Assembly: GCF_016342785.1 (NCBI RefSeq)
Contig: NZ_JAEINH010000009.1
Coordinates: 1-64,000, forward strand
Origin: Sanguibacter suaedae
Lineage (GTDB): Bacteria > Actinomycetota > Actinomycetes > Actinomycetales > Cellulomonadaceae
Length of the DNA: 64,000 nt
Reading direction: 5' to 3'
The translations under genes and the position numbers were made by a program. How positions within the stretch are numbered: position 1 is the stretch's first letter; each line of letters starts with the position of its first letter. Positions 33,763 through 42,441 of the stretch are shown here, piece by piece. A model generated the notes under the pieces. It had not been told where the DNA came from and did no database searches. It was given only the letters and a program-made list of their open reading frames with translations.

Positions 33763-34413
33763 ATGGAGTCACCGAGCGCCACCCACCCGACCGACCCCGG
33801 CCCCGCCGACGACGGATCGACCGATGACGGACCGACCGGCACGTCGTCGCCCGACACCTGGCGCGCCACGGACATCGACTGGGACGCCGCGGGCATCGAG
33901 ACGGAGCTCGGGTGGTCGCTGCAGGCCGTCTACCAGGGGTTCTCCCGGGTGGCGCAGGGCGCTGTCGCACCGGTGCCCGGGGGGCCGCGCGGATACCAGG
34001 TGCTCGTCGCCATCACCACCGAGGACGCGTCGTCGCAGCTCGCCCTGGCGCACCGTCTCGGCATCGACAAGACGGCCATGACCTACGTCGTCGACGCGCT
34101 CGAAGGGGCGGGCCTCGTCGAACGGCGACCCGACCCCACGGACCGCCGCGTCCGCCAGGTCCACGCCACGAAGGCCGGCCGCGCGCTCCTCGAGACCGCG
34201 CGGCGGGACCTCCGAGCCGTCGAGGGGACGCTCATGCGGGGCCTCGCCCTCGACGAGCAGACCCTGCTGCGCCACCTGCTCGCCCGCGTCGCCCTCGGCG
34301 CCGACCAGGTCGAGGCCTGCGTGCCCGCCGCCGAGACCCAGACCTCGAGCAACCAGCCCGTCGCCGCCCCAGATCGTTCCCGCCGCACCACCCACCCCAC
34401 CAGCAGAGACTGA
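33763..34413 (+). CDS. MarR family regulator
   Basis: A 216-residue protein with long acidic/Thr-rich tails around a MarR winged helix (SSQLALAHRLGIDKTAMTYVVDALEGAGLVERRPDPTDRRV). ATG at 33763 is chosen because TACGAT lies six nt before it (leaderless). It precedes an NmrA-type gene by 10 nt and diverges from an epoxide hydrolase; both are likely targets. Confidence 0.9.
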   Translation: MESPSATHPTDPGPADDGSTDDGPTGTSSPDTWRATDIDWDAAGIETELGWSLQAVYQGFSRVAQGAVAPVPGGPRGYQVLVAITTEDASSQLALAHRLGIDKTAMTYVVDALEGAGLVERRPDPTDRRVRQVHATKAGRALLETARRDLRAVEGTLMRGLALDEQTLLRHLLARVALGADQVEACVPAAETQTSSNQPVAAPDRSRRTTHPTSRD

Positions 34414-34423
34414 GACCCCCACC

Positions 34424-35338
34424 ATGACCAGCACCGTCCTCGTCGCAGGCGCCACCGGCGACCTCGGTCACCGCGTCGTCCGCGAGCTCCTCGCCCGCGA
34501 CGCCCGGGTCCGCGTGCTCACGCGGCCCGGCAGCGGCGCCGCCGCCGCCGCCCGCTATGGCGGCGACGACCGCGTCGACGTCGTCCAGGCCACCTATACC
34601 GACCACCCCGCGCTGACCGCCGCAGCCACGGGCGTCGACTGCGTGGTCTCCGCGCTCAGCGGCACCCGCCCCGTCGTCGTCGACGCGCAGCGCGCGCTCC
34701 TCGCCGCGACCGTCGACGCGGGCGTGCCGCGCTTCGTCCCGTCGGACTACTCCGCCGACTACCGGCGCATCGACCCCGGCAGCAACCGCAACTTCGAGCT
34801 GCGGCGCGTGTTCGCCACCGACGTCGACGCCGCACCCGTGCGTGCCACCTCGATCCTCAACGGCGCGTTCACGGACATGCTCACCGGGCAGGCGCCCATC
34901 GTCCTGTTCGACCGGCGCAAGGTCCTCTACTGGTCGTCGGCCGACCAGGTCCTCGACTTCACCACCAAGGACGACACCGCCCGCGTCACCGCCCTCGTCG
35001 CGCTCACCGACGACGCGCCACGCGTCGTCGAGGTCGCCGGCGACCGCGTCACGAGCCGCGACATCGCCCGCACCATGACCGAGCTCACCGGCACGCCCTT
35101 CACCCTTCAGTGGGCCGGGACGACGGGCACGCTCGCCGCTGCCGCCACGGTGATGCGCCGCACCTCGAAGGGCCCCGAGGAGACCTTCCCCGCCTGGCAG
35201 GGCATGCAGTACCTCGTGAGCATGTTCAGCGGCCAGGCCCAGCTGCACCACGTCGACAACGACCGCTGGGGCGACCACACGTGGACCACGGTCCGCGACG
35301 TCCTCGCGGCGCACCTCGCGGAGCAGGCGCACCGGTAG
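34424..35338 (+). CDS. NmrA-like NAD(P)-binding protein
   Basis: A 304-residue atypical SDR: GATGDLGHRVV, then VSALSG and RFVPSDYSADYRR. It is similar to isoflavone-reductase/NmrA-type reductases. Ten nt after the MarR gene, so likely co-transcribed with it. Substrate unknown. Confidence 0.88.
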   Translation: MTSTVLVAGATGDLGHRVVRELLARDARVRVLTRPGSGAAAAARYGGDDRVDVVQATYTDHPALTAAATGVDCVVSALSGTRPVVVDAQRALLAATVDAGVPRFVPSDYSADYRRIDPGSNRNFELRRVFATDVDAAPVRATSILNGAFTDMLTGQAPIVLFDRRKVLYWSSADQVLDFTTKDDTARVTALVALTDDAPRVVEVAGDRVTSRDIARTMTELTGTPFTLQWAGTTGTLAAAATVMRRTSKGPEETFPAWQGMQYLVSMFSGQAQLHHVDNDRWGDHTWTTVRDVLAAHLAEQAHR

Positions 35339-35390
35339 CCACCACCCGGCGACCCGTGCCATGAGCGCGACGCGCCGCTACGCTCGCACC

Positions 35391-35804
35391 ATGATCCAGC
35401 TCGACGACGTCCTGGCCCGCGCGGTCGATGGCGCCCTGCCGCTGCTCACCCTCGACGAGTTCTTCCCCGGCAACGAGGAGGAAGGGTCGCTCGCCCCCAA
35501 CCAGTGGGGGTACGGGCGGCCGAGCCTCGCGGAGATCGCCGACCGGCTGCGTTCGATCGAGTCGCACGACGACGTCGACTGGGTGCGCGTGCAGCTCCAC
35601 GACGAGACGGTCGAGGGGTCCGACCTCGTGCTCGCCGAGGCCGTCGCCGTGTGCACGAGCCTCGACACCGACGAGCTCACCGACCTCGCCGACACCGAAT
35701 GGCTCGAGTCCGACGGCGTTGTCGACGGCTACGTCGTCGACAACCTCGTCGACGCACCCGCCGTCCCGGCGGGCAGCCGCGTGCTGTCGATCGTCTGGGA
35801 CTGA
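35391..35804 (+). CDS. acidic hypothetical protein, 137 residues
   Basis: Strongly acidic, no membrane segment. ATG at 35391 has TACGCT six nt upstream (leaderless). Its stop overlaps the start of a CPBP protease gene (TGATG). No family recognised. Confidence 0.65.
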   Translation: MIQLDDVLARAVDGALPLLTLDEFFPGNEEEGSLAPNQWGYGRPSLAEIADRLRSIESHDDVDWVRVQLHDETVEGSDLVLAEAVAVCTSLDTDELTDLADTEWLESDGVVDGYVVDNLVDAPAVPAGSRVLSIVWD

Positions 35805-36571
35805 TGCCCCGGACCCGCCAGGCGGGCGCCCTCCTCCTCACCCGCCTCGTGCTCGTCGCGCTCGCGACCCTCGCCGCCTGGGCGATCGTCGACGCCGGTG
35901 AGGGGACGGCGTCGTTCCCGCCCACACCGATGCTCGCGTCGCTGAGCCTCCTGCCCGTGAACGTCGTCTGCCTCGTCCTCACCTCCCGCCTTCTCCGCGC
36001 CGAGGGCCGCACGCTGCGGTCCCTCTTCGCCCCGCACGGCGGGTGGGCCCGGGAGATCGGGTGGGGGTTCCTGTGGATCGCCGTTCTCTACGTGCCGTTC
36101 GTGCTCGCGGTCCTCGGCACCATGGCCGTCCTCCACGGCGGCGACACGTTCACCGCGTTCGAGACGGTCTTCTACGACCCCGACGCGGCGTCCGTCGCGT
36201 CACCGGGGTGGGCGCTCGCCCTCGGCATCGTCGCCGTCCTCACCTTCGTCCCGCTCAACGCCCCCGCCGAGGAAGCCGTGTACCGCGGGTACGCGCAGAC
36301 CCACCTGGGTGCAGCGTGGCCCACGGCGCTCGCGGTGGGCGTGTGCTCGCTGGTGTTCGGCCTGCAGCACGCGTTCTTCGCGCCCACGGCCGACGCCATG
36401 GTCGTGTACGTCGTCGCGTTCACCGTGTGGGGCATCGGGTCGGGGCTCATCGTGCTGCGCCAGGGCCGCCTGCTGCCCGTGACCATCTCCCACGTGGTGG
36501 TGAACCTCATGACGAGCTCGCCGGCCGTCGTGTTCCCCGCGCTGCAGCTCGCCGGTGTCGTGGAGGGCTGA
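35804..36571 (+). CDS. CPBP family intramembrane metalloprotease
   Basis: A 255-residue membrane protein with about seven helices. The Abi/CPBP motifs are present: EExxxR as Glu156, Glu157, Arg161 (EEAVYRGY), His189, and HxxxN at 230-234. Members cleave CAAX-like tails or act in bacteriocin immunity. Translationally coupled to the acidic protein before it. Confidence 0.88.
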   Translation: MPRTRQAGALLLTRLVLVALATLAAWAIVDAGEGTASFPPTPMLASLSLLPVNVVCLVLTSRLLRAEGRTLRSLFAPHGGWAREIGWGFLWIAVLYVPFVLAVLGTMAVLHGGDTFTAFETVFYDPDAASVASPGWALALGIVAVLTFVPLNAPAEEAVYRGYAQTHLGAAWPTALAVGVCSLVFGLQHAFFAPTADAMVVYVVAFTVWGIGSGLIVLRQGRLLPVTISHVVVNLMTSSPAVVFPALQLAGVVEG

Positions 36572-36580
36572 CGGAGGCCG

Positions 36581-36886
36581 TCAGGTGAGGCCGGCGACGA
36601 TCTCGTCGAGCGCCGTGAGGTGGGTGCGGAACGCGTCCCTGCCGGAGGTTGTGAGGGCGAGGACGGTGCGGGGTGTGCGCCCGGAGAACTCCTTGTGGAC
36701 GCGGACGTACCCGGCGTCCTCGAGGAGGGCTATGTGCTTGCTGAGGAGCGTGTAGCTGACGTCGAGGGCGTCCTTGAGGGTCTGGTAGTCGGCGCTGTCC
36801 ACGCTGTTCAGGGCGGCGAGCAGGCAGAACCGCACGGGGGAGTGGACGCGGTCGTCCAGGGCGACGCGCGCCGAGGCGAGGCTCAC
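36581..36886 (-). CDS. winged-helix transcriptional regulator
   Basis: A 101-residue MarR/PadR-like DNA-binding protein (VDSADYQTLKDALDVSYTLLSKHIALLEDAGYVRVHK). GTG at 36886 overlaps the stop of the membrane protein gene (GTGA); a longer start at 36906 would overlap it more. Such pairs often control their own operon. Confidence 0.85.
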   Translation of the reverse strand: MSLASARVALDDRVHSPVRFCLLAALNSVDSADYQTLKDALDVSYTLLSKHIALLEDAGYVRVHKEFSGRTPRTVLALTTSGRDAFRTHLTALDEIVAGLT

Positions 36887-37362
36887 CGGGCCGACCGCAC
36901 GAGCCATGCACCGAGGGCGAGCAGCGGTGCGACCGCGGCGAGCGCGACGGCCGTGGTGAGCCACACCGGTGCGGCGACGTCGACGAGACCCGACCTCCAC
37001 AGATAGGCGCCGAGCCCGGCGACCACCACCGCCCAGACGGCGGCCGCGGCCCACCGGCGCCGGTAGCCGCGGGGGTGGACCCGCTCGTGGTCGCGCCGTG
37101 CCCGGGCGAGGAACGGCAGGGCGGCGAGGAGGACGAGCGTGGCCGCTGCGCCGATGAGGCCGCCCCACTCCAGAGACGTCAGCTGGAACGTCACGGCGAG
37201 GAACGCGAACGTCAGTGCGCCGATGGTGATCACGAGGCGGCCCTCGGTGGCGCTCGTCCCGACGGCCGGCCGGTGCCCCGCTGCGTCGGCGCGGGCGAGC
37301 AGGCCGCGCCGACGTGCGTCGGCTGGGTGCGAGGTCCGGGGTCCGGTGCCGTCGGGAGTCAT
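36883..37362 (-). CDS. four-helix membrane protein
   Basis: A 159-residue protein with a hydrophilic N-terminus of about 40 residues and four membrane segments. TAGCGT lies six nt before the ATG (leaderless). It forms an operon with the winged-helix regulator. Function unknown. Confidence 0.8.
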   Translation of the reverse strand: MTPDGTGPRTSHPADARRRGLLARADAAGHRPAVGTSATEGRLVITIGALTFAFLAVTFQLTSLEWGGLIGAAATLVLLAALPFLARARRDHERVHPRGYRRRWAAAAVWAVVVAGLGAYLWRSGLVDVAAPVWLTTAVALAAVAPLLALGAWLVRSAR

Positions 37363-37368
37363 TCGTCG

Positions 37369-37398
37369 ACGCTATGGGTTGAGTTGACGGATCGTCAA
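37369..37398 (-). promoter_or_regulatory. promoter with overlapping operator for membrane protein/regulator operon
   Basis: On the minus strand: -35 TTGACG (37393-37398), 18-nt spacer, -10 TAGCGT (37369-37374), ATG six nt later. A TTGAC/GTCAA dyad (37384-37398) covers the -35 box and is a likely site for the winged-helix regulator of the same operon. Confidence 0.65.
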
Positions 37399-37440
37399 GT
37401 GGTGGAGCGGTCGTCAACGAAGCGCGTCGATCCGGCTCTG

Positions 37441-37458
37441 TATACCCCTGGGGGTATA
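37441..37458 (+). promoter_or_regulatory. CsoR/RcnR-like G-tract palindrome
   Basis: TATACCCC and GGGGTATA around TG, a perfect dyad of the type bound by CsoR-family metal or persulfide sensors, about 47 nt before the Cys-rich miniprotein gene. No csoR gene is seen in the window. Confidence 0.6.
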
Positions 37459-37505
37459 GCGGAGGGCGAGGGTCGAGACGCGGCCCGACCCACCGAGGAG
37501 GCGAC

Positions 37506-37670
37506 ATGTGCCGAGCAGTGACATGCAAGGAGTGCGGGAAGACGACGTGGGCGGGCTGCGGCCAGCACGTCGACCAGGTCATGAAGGGCGTGCGCCAGAC
37601 GGACCGCTGCCAGGGCCACGCGAAGCCCACCCGCGAGGGAGGTTTCCTCGCGAAGCTCTTCCGGCGCTGA
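37506..37670 (+). CDS. Cys-rich 54-residue protein
   Basis: MCRAVTCKECGKTTWAGCG, then a DRCQGHA segment: a cluster of Cys/His suited to binding zinc or copper, with a basic C-terminal tail ending LFRR. GAGGAGGCGAC precedes the ATG. Small homologous proteins of this pattern are common in actinobacteria but unassigned. The CsoR-like box upstream suggests control by metal or reactive sulfur. Confidence 0.75.
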   Translation: MCRAVTCKECGKTTWAGCGQHVDQVMKGVRQTDRCQGHAKPTREGGFLAKLFRR

Positions 37671-37689
37671 CGACGGGAGAGCACCCGAT

Positions 37690-38670
37690 CTATCGCCGGG
37701 AGCACCGCTCCCGGATCCACTCCTCCTCCGTGAGGCCGTCCGCGGCCGTCACCGCGTCGGCCCCCTCGATGCCGGGAGCGAGCCGCCCGTCGTACGCGGT
37801 CCCACGCCGGTCCTGGAAGAGCCCGGTGGTCACCGTGAGCCCGGCACCGTCGCTCAGCTCCAGGTACCTGTTCCCCGAGGTGAACCCCCGCGTGGGTGCC
37901 CCGAACGTCCGGGCGGTGGCCTCCCCGGAGAACGCGACGACGACGGCCTCCCCGGCGCTCGCGGTCATCCGGCCCTGCCGCACGGCGACCGACGGCGTGC
38001 TCACCTTGAACGGGTCGCCGCTGCCGACGGCCAGGACCTGGTCGTCCACGAGGACGGAGTTCCCGTCGACCACGAGCTCGGTCACCGTCCCGTCCTGCTC
38101 GCGGAGCCCCAGGACGGGACCGTCTGTGAGCAGCGGTGACGCCGCGGCGATCATGGGGTGCGCGTTGCCGCCGGTGTTGAACTGGACATCGATCACCCAT
38201 CCGCACAGGTCGGCGTCCGTGTGCTCGGCGATCCCGGCCAGCCCGGCGTCGACGTACTGCTGGACGAGCTCGGGCTCGTCGACGGGGAAGGGTGGCAGTG
38301 TGAGCACACCGACGTCCACGTCCACCTCGACGCTCGGCAGGTCGGGGGTGTCGGCGGACTCCGCCTCCCAGGCGCGCACCTCCTCGGGGGTGCGGAACGT
38401 GCTGTGCGGGCCGCCGGCGATCGTCGCCAGGCGGTCGACGACGGCATGGACGTCGGCGATCGACGTCGCGGCGGTGACCTGCTCCACGGCGTCCTCACGA
38501 GCTGCGGCCCACGCGTCGGTCCCGGCATGGAGGCCGTCGTCCAGGAGAGCGAGAGCCTCTTCGAGGTAGTCCGGGGCGGAGACGGCCCGCGGCGTGTCGG
38601 TGGACGGTGCCCCGGTCGCACACGCCCCGAGCACCGCCGCTACCAGGACCACCAGCACGGTTCGTCGCAC
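37690..38670 (-). CDS. S41 family peptidase lipoprotein
   Basis: A 326-residue exported protein with lipobox LGAC (Cys17). The C-terminal S41 domain has VIDVQFNTGGNAHPM and TASAGEAVVVAFSG, where Ser in TAS is the expected nucleophile, followed by TRGFTSGN. GTG at 38670 starts the signal peptide; upstream ATGs would add a non-signal leader. It is probably a cell-surface tail-specific-type protease. Confidence 0.85.
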   Translation of the reverse strand: MRRTVLVVLVAAVLGACATGAPSTDTPRAVSAPDYLEEALALLDDGLHAGTDAWAAAREDAVEQVTAATSIADVHAVVDRLATIAGGPHSTFRTPEEVRAWEAESADTPDLPSVEVDVDVGVLTLPPFPVDEPELVQQYVDAGLAGIAEHTDADLCGWVIDVQFNTGGNAHPMIAAASPLLTDGPVLGLREQDGTVTELVVDGNSVLVDDQVLAVGSGDPFKVSTPSVAVRQGRMTASAGEAVVVAFSGEATARTFGAPTRGFTSGNRYLELSDGAGLTVTTGLFQDRRGTAYDGRLAPGIEGADAVTAADGLTEEEWIRERCSRR

Positions 38671-38834
38671 GTCGCTCCCTCTCGTCGGTCTCCGCGGTCG
38701 TCCGCTCGCCGTCGCGTCATCGGGAGTCGCGACGGATGGCCATGGTTGCCGATAGTCCAGCACCATCATCATCTGTCTCCTGGCTGGATACGCTGGGCGG
38801 GCCGTCGCCCGCGGCGCATCACGGAGGAGAGCCC

Positions 38835-40448
38835 ATGGCCACGCACCACGACGAGCCCACCGCGACCACGAGGTACGGCCGTGCGTTGCAGTTCGGGTCG
38901 TTCGTCACGCCGAGCAGCGCGGACCCCGATCGGACGGTCGCGACGGCGGTGCTGTCCGAGCAGGTGGGTCTGGACCTGGTGACGTTCCAGGACCACCCGT
39001 ACAACCCGGGGTTCCTCGACACGTGGACGCTCCTCAGCTACGTCGCGGCACGGACCAGCACGGTCCACCTGGCGGCGAACGTCACCAACCTTCCGCTGCG
39101 GCCGCCGGCGGTGCTGGCGCGGAGCGTCGCGAGCCTCGACCTGCTCTCGGGCGGTCGTGTCGAGCTGGGTCTGGGGGCCGGGGCGTTCTGGGACGCCATC
39201 GAGGCGATGGGTGGGCGAAGGCTCACCGGCGGGCAGAGCGTGCGCGCCCTCGAGGAGGCCCTCGACATCATCACGCAGACCTGGGACGTGCAGACCCGCG
39301 GCGGTGTCCGGGTCGACGGCGAGTTCCATCGCGCCGCCGGCGCCAAGCGCGGCCCCGCACCCGCCCACGACGTCGAGATCTGGCTCGGCGCGTACAAGCC
39401 GCGGATGCTGCGCCTCACGGGGCGCCGGGCCGACGGCTGGTTGCCGTCCCTGGGCTACCTCGCCCCGGGGGACCTCGCCGCAGGCAACGCTGCCATCGAC
39501 GAGGCCGCCGCGGAGGCGGGCCGGTCACCGTCGGAGGTGCGCCGCATGCTCAACGTCCACGGTCGGTTCGCCCCCCAGGGTGGCGGGCGCCTCGAGGGCC
39601 CCGCCGCGCAGTGGGCCGAGGAGCTCGCGACCCTCGCGCTCGAGGACGGCATCGACACGTTCGTCCTCGGGAGCGACGACCCCGACGACCTGCGCAGGTT
39701 CGCCGGCGACGTCGCCCCCGCGGTCCGTGAGCTCGTCGCCGCCGGGCGGACCGCGCAGCCGGAACCGCAGGAACCTCAGGAAGCCGACACGGCGACGGAG
39801 GCGGCACCCGTCGTCGTTCCCGTGCCGTCGGCGGCGGCCTCGACCCCGGCGGGTCTGGGTGTGGTGCCCACGCCCGACGACGGCACCCGGCGCAGCGACC
39901 GCCGGCTCCTCGACGAGGGCACCCGACCCGTCGGGCCCGCACCCGACCCTGGGCGCACGTACACGGCGTTCGAGGAGGAGGTCCCACAGCGCCTCGTGGA
40001 CATCCACGACCACCTGCGGGCCGAGCTCGCGCAGGTCCTCGACCTCGTGGACCAGGTGTCGGCCGGGGCCATGGACGTCGGCACCGCGCGCTCGCACATC
40101 AGCACCATGACCATGCGGCAGAACAACTGGACCCTGGGGTCGTACTGCGAGGCGTACTGCCGCCTCGTCACCACGCACCACACCATCGAGGACCGGTCGA
40201 TGCTCCCGCACCTGCGCGACTCCGACCCCCGGCTCAGCCCGGTCATCGACCGCCTCGAGGAGGAGCACCAGGTCATCCACGACGTCCTCGAAGAGGTCGA
40301 CAAGGCCCTCGTCGCGCTCGTCGCCGGGACCGGGACCACCACGGACCTCCGGGAGGCCGTCGACGTCCTCAGCGACGTCCTGCTGTCCCACCTCTCCTAC
40401 GAGGAACGAGAGCTCGTCGAACCGCTCGCCCGCTTCGGGATGCACTGA
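38835..40448 (+). CDS. LLM flavin-dependent oxidoreductase fused to hemerythrin-like domain
   Basis: A 537-residue fusion. Residues about 10-305 are a luciferase-like F420/FMN monooxygenase barrel (LQFGSFVTPS, VELGLGAGAFWDAIEAMGG). After a Pro/Ala-rich linker (~305-385) comes a four-helix hemerythrin-like bundle with metal-type residues in DIHDHLRAE, HHTIEDRSMLPHL, EEEHQVIHD and SHLSYEERE. GGAGGAGAG precedes the ATG. The hemerythrin domain may sense oxygen or supply a di-iron site. The 3' end overlaps hipA by 52 bp on the opposite strand. Confidence 0.9.
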   Translation: MATHHDEPTATTRYGRALQFGSFVTPSSADPDRTVATAVLSEQVGLDLVTFQDHPYNPGFLDTWTLLSYVAARTSTVHLAANVTNLPLRPPAVLARSVASLDLLSGGRVELGLGAGAFWDAIEAMGGRRLTGGQSVRALEEALDIITQTWDVQTRGGVRVDGEFHRAAGAKRGPAPAHDVEIWLGAYKPRMLRLTGRRADGWLPSLGYLAPGDLAAGNAAIDEAAAEAGRSPSEVRRMLNVHGRFAPQGGGRLEGPAAQWAEELATLALEDGIDTFVLGSDDPDDLRRFAGDVAPAVRELVAAGRTAQPEPQEPQEADTATEAAPVVVPVPSAAASTPAGLGVVPTPDDGTRRSDRRLLDEGTRPVGPAPDPGRTYTAFEEEVPQRLVDIHDHLRAELAQVLDLVDQVSAGAMDVGTARSHISTMTMRQNNWTLGSYCEAYCRLVTTHHTIEDRSMLPHLRDSDPRLSPVIDRLEEEHQVIHDVLEEVDKALVALVAGTGTTTDLREAVDVLSDVLLSHLSYEERELVEPLARFGMH

Positions 40449-41683
40449 CGCGCGGCCTGGGTCGCCACCGCCTCCAGGCGGGGAGTGATCGACTCGGCCA
40501 TCATCGTGATCTCCTGCTCGCTGATCCGGTTCTTGCGCGCCCGGTCCCGCCACCCGAGCATCGACGCTGCGATCTTCCCCATCCGTTCTCGTGCCTGGGC
40601 CACCGTCAGGCTGCAGTCCGAGGCGAGGGCTGCGAGACCGTCGATCTGCTCGGGATAGGTATCGGCTCCCGCGATCGACGTCGAGCTCGGTTTCTGCAGA
40701 TCCGGGTTCGGGTTCACGTCGAAGGCGGGGCTCAACGTCCAGTGCCCCCGATCGGCCAGGAATCCGTGGTTGCGCAGATGGTCGTCCGTGTTGCCGAGGA
40801 CGACACTGGCGACGACTCGGTCATAGAGCTCGTGCTGGTCCTGGCGTGGCGAGAGGGAGAGGTCACGCATCACCTCGGCGATCTCGGCGTAATCACGATG
40901 GTCACCGTCGGTGGAGCCGGTCGCCGTCATGGTACTGATGTAGGCGATGCGGTGGCCAGAGTCTCCCCTGTCGAACCGGCGGAGGATCAACACGCTCCGA
41001 TCCCCGACGCGAGTCAGCCGGCGTCGCGGCGTGCGGATTCCCGTGCTTTCGAGCAGGTCGAGAGCAGTGGCCTCCCACGCCATGACGTCCCACCGGTCGC
41101 TCGAGTGAGGGAACTTCGCAATCCCGAGGCCTCCGTCCTCGAAACGCACGGAGGCCTTCGGCCTGGCGCCACCGAGGCCGGTCGTCCCGGTGTCCAGGAG
41201 CTGTTTGACAGCCGATGAATGATCGGCTGACGAGGCGAGCTGGTCACTGGCGAGCAGGAGCTCCGGCAGTGAGACCAGTCGCGGGACCTTCGACGGTCTG
41301 CCCAGGAAGTCGTCGTGACCGGGCAGGCGGAAGCGCAGCGCGCCTTGGCGTGTGTCGTCGCTGACCCCGAGGAGGAAATCGAGATCGTCGAGCCGACGTG
41401 GGGTGCGGGCTTCCTCGCGAGCATGTGTCCTCTCGGCCTTCTCGATGAGGTTGCGCCCCCACCGATCGGGAGCGCTGTCGGCGAAGGCTCGAAGAAGGCC
41501 GTTCTGGTACTGTGACCCGGAGACCAGGAGGAGGGCGGGGTCGATGTTCGTCCCGCCGCCGGCGAGGTAGGCGGTGTCGTAGAGGAAAGTCGTGGAGAGC
41601 TGTCCGCGGTTCCGAGTGAAATGCGCCTGGCCGACCAGGTGCGTATAGCCGGCCTCGTCGATGAGGACCTCGACGGTGGTCAT
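40397..41683 (-). CDS. hipA: HipA family toxin kinase
   Basis: A 428-residue Ser/Thr kinase-fold toxin. The Gly-rich loop GLGGARPKAS is at 169-178, the catalytic loop NTDDHLRNHGFL at 299-310 and the metal motif AFDVNP at 320-325. HipA proteins phosphorylate aminoacyl-tRNA synthetases or other targets to halt growth. The ATG overlaps the stop of the HipB gene (ATGA). The last 52 bp overlap the oppositely oriented LLM-hemerythrin gene. Confidence 0.93.
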   Translation of the reverse strand: MTTVEVLIDEAGYTHLVGQAHFTRNRGQLSTTFLYDTAYLAGGGTNIDPALLLVSGSQYQNGLLRAFADSAPDRWGRNLIEKAERTHAREEARTPRRLDDLDFLLGVSDDTRQGALRFRLPGHDDFLGRPSKVPRLVSLPELLLASDQLASSADHSSAVKQLLDTGTTGLGGARPKASVRFEDGGLGIAKFPHSSDRWDVMAWEATALDLLESTGIRTPRRRLTRVGDRSVLILRRFDRGDSGHRIAYISTMTATGSTDGDHRDYAEIAEVMRDLSLSPRQDQHELYDRVVASVVLGNTDDHLRNHGFLADRGHWTLSPAFDVNPNPDLQKPSSTSIAGADTYPEQIDGLAALASDCSLTVAQARERMGKIAASMLGWRDRARKNRISEQEITMMAESITPRLEAVATQAARQCIPKRASGSTSSRSS

Positions 41684-41967
41684 CGCGCTCGCTTCCTCGT
41701 CAGGTTGCCGGCGCGTAACCTCCCGATGTCGCTGTTCAGCGGGTCGATCGCCTCGATGGCCTGGTCGAGCACGCCGAGCGCGCGGAGGACCTGGGCGACG
41801 TTGCTGAAGCTCACGCGCGGGTTGCCCGATTCGATCTTGCGGAGGGTGTCCCGCGTGATGTCGGCCCGCTCGGCCACCTGCTGGGCGGTCAGGCCGAGCA
41901 CCATGCGCCAGCCGCGCACGTGCTCGCCAAGTGCTGTGACCTCCCGATCGATCCGGTATCCGGCCAC
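41680..41967 (-). CDS. hipB: HipB-type XRE antitoxin
   Basis: A 95-residue protein with an XRE helix-turn-helix (LGLTAQQVAERADITRDTLRKIESG). GTG at 41967 follows TTGGAGG. It should neutralise HipA and repress the operon through a dyad just upstream. The order antitoxin-toxin with 4-bp overlap is standard. Confidence 0.9.
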   Translation of the reverse strand: MAGYRIDREVTALGEHVRGWRMVLGLTAQQVAERADITRDTLRKIESGNPRVSFSNVAQVLRALGVLDQAIEAIDPLNSDIGRLRAGNLTRKRAR

Positions 41968-41988
41968 AGCGAACCTCCAAGGGATATG

Positions 41989-42002
41989 ACGATTATGCTC
42001 GT
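41989..42002 (-). promoter_or_regulatory. putative HipB operator
   Basis: ACGA (41989-41992) and TCGT (41999-42002) around TTATGC in an AT-rich promoter stretch, 21 nt before the hipB start. HipB family sites are TATCC-like or similar short dyads; this one is only suggestive. Confidence 0.35.
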
Positions 42003-42104
42003 TGTTAACCTACAGTGTGGCGAGAGCAATCGCCATACTCAATCTCGGCAGCGCGACCACGACGGCTGCAGCGTAGGTTCGTCGCACGAGAACCGGAGGG
42101 CGGC

Positions 42105-42356
42105 ATGTCCGAGAACCACACCGCGACAGTCGTCCTCGTCGTCGCCGCCCTGTTCGTCCTGGCCGGTGTCGTCCAGGTCGTCCGGGGAGCGGTCCTCCTC
42201 GCGAAGGCGCGGCGGGCGACCATCATGGACCTCTTCGACGGGTGGCCGCAGAAGACCCGGGCCCACGGGATCTCCGCGTTCCGTACGGGCGCGGTCGCGT
42301 TCGTCGTCGCACTCGCGGCGTTCATGCTCGTCCAGGCGAGCAACACCCACTACTGA
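42105..42356 (+). CDS. 83-residue two-helix membrane protein
   Basis: Two hydrophobic segments (about 8-28 and 60-76) joined by a basic/acidic loop (AKARRATIMDLFDGWPQK). CCGGAGGGCGGC before ATG fixes the start. No family recognised. Confidence 0.7.
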   Translation: MSENHTATVVLVVAALFVLAGVVQVVRGAVLLAKARRATIMDLFDGWPQKTRAHGISAFRTGAVAFVVALAAFMLVQASNTHY

Positions 42357-42441
42357 CGCTGCGTCATCGCCGCCCTCACCCGCACCCCTGCGCGCCCGCA
42401 GCCCCACCTTCACCCGATGTCCGATGCCCGCCGTCTCTCGT

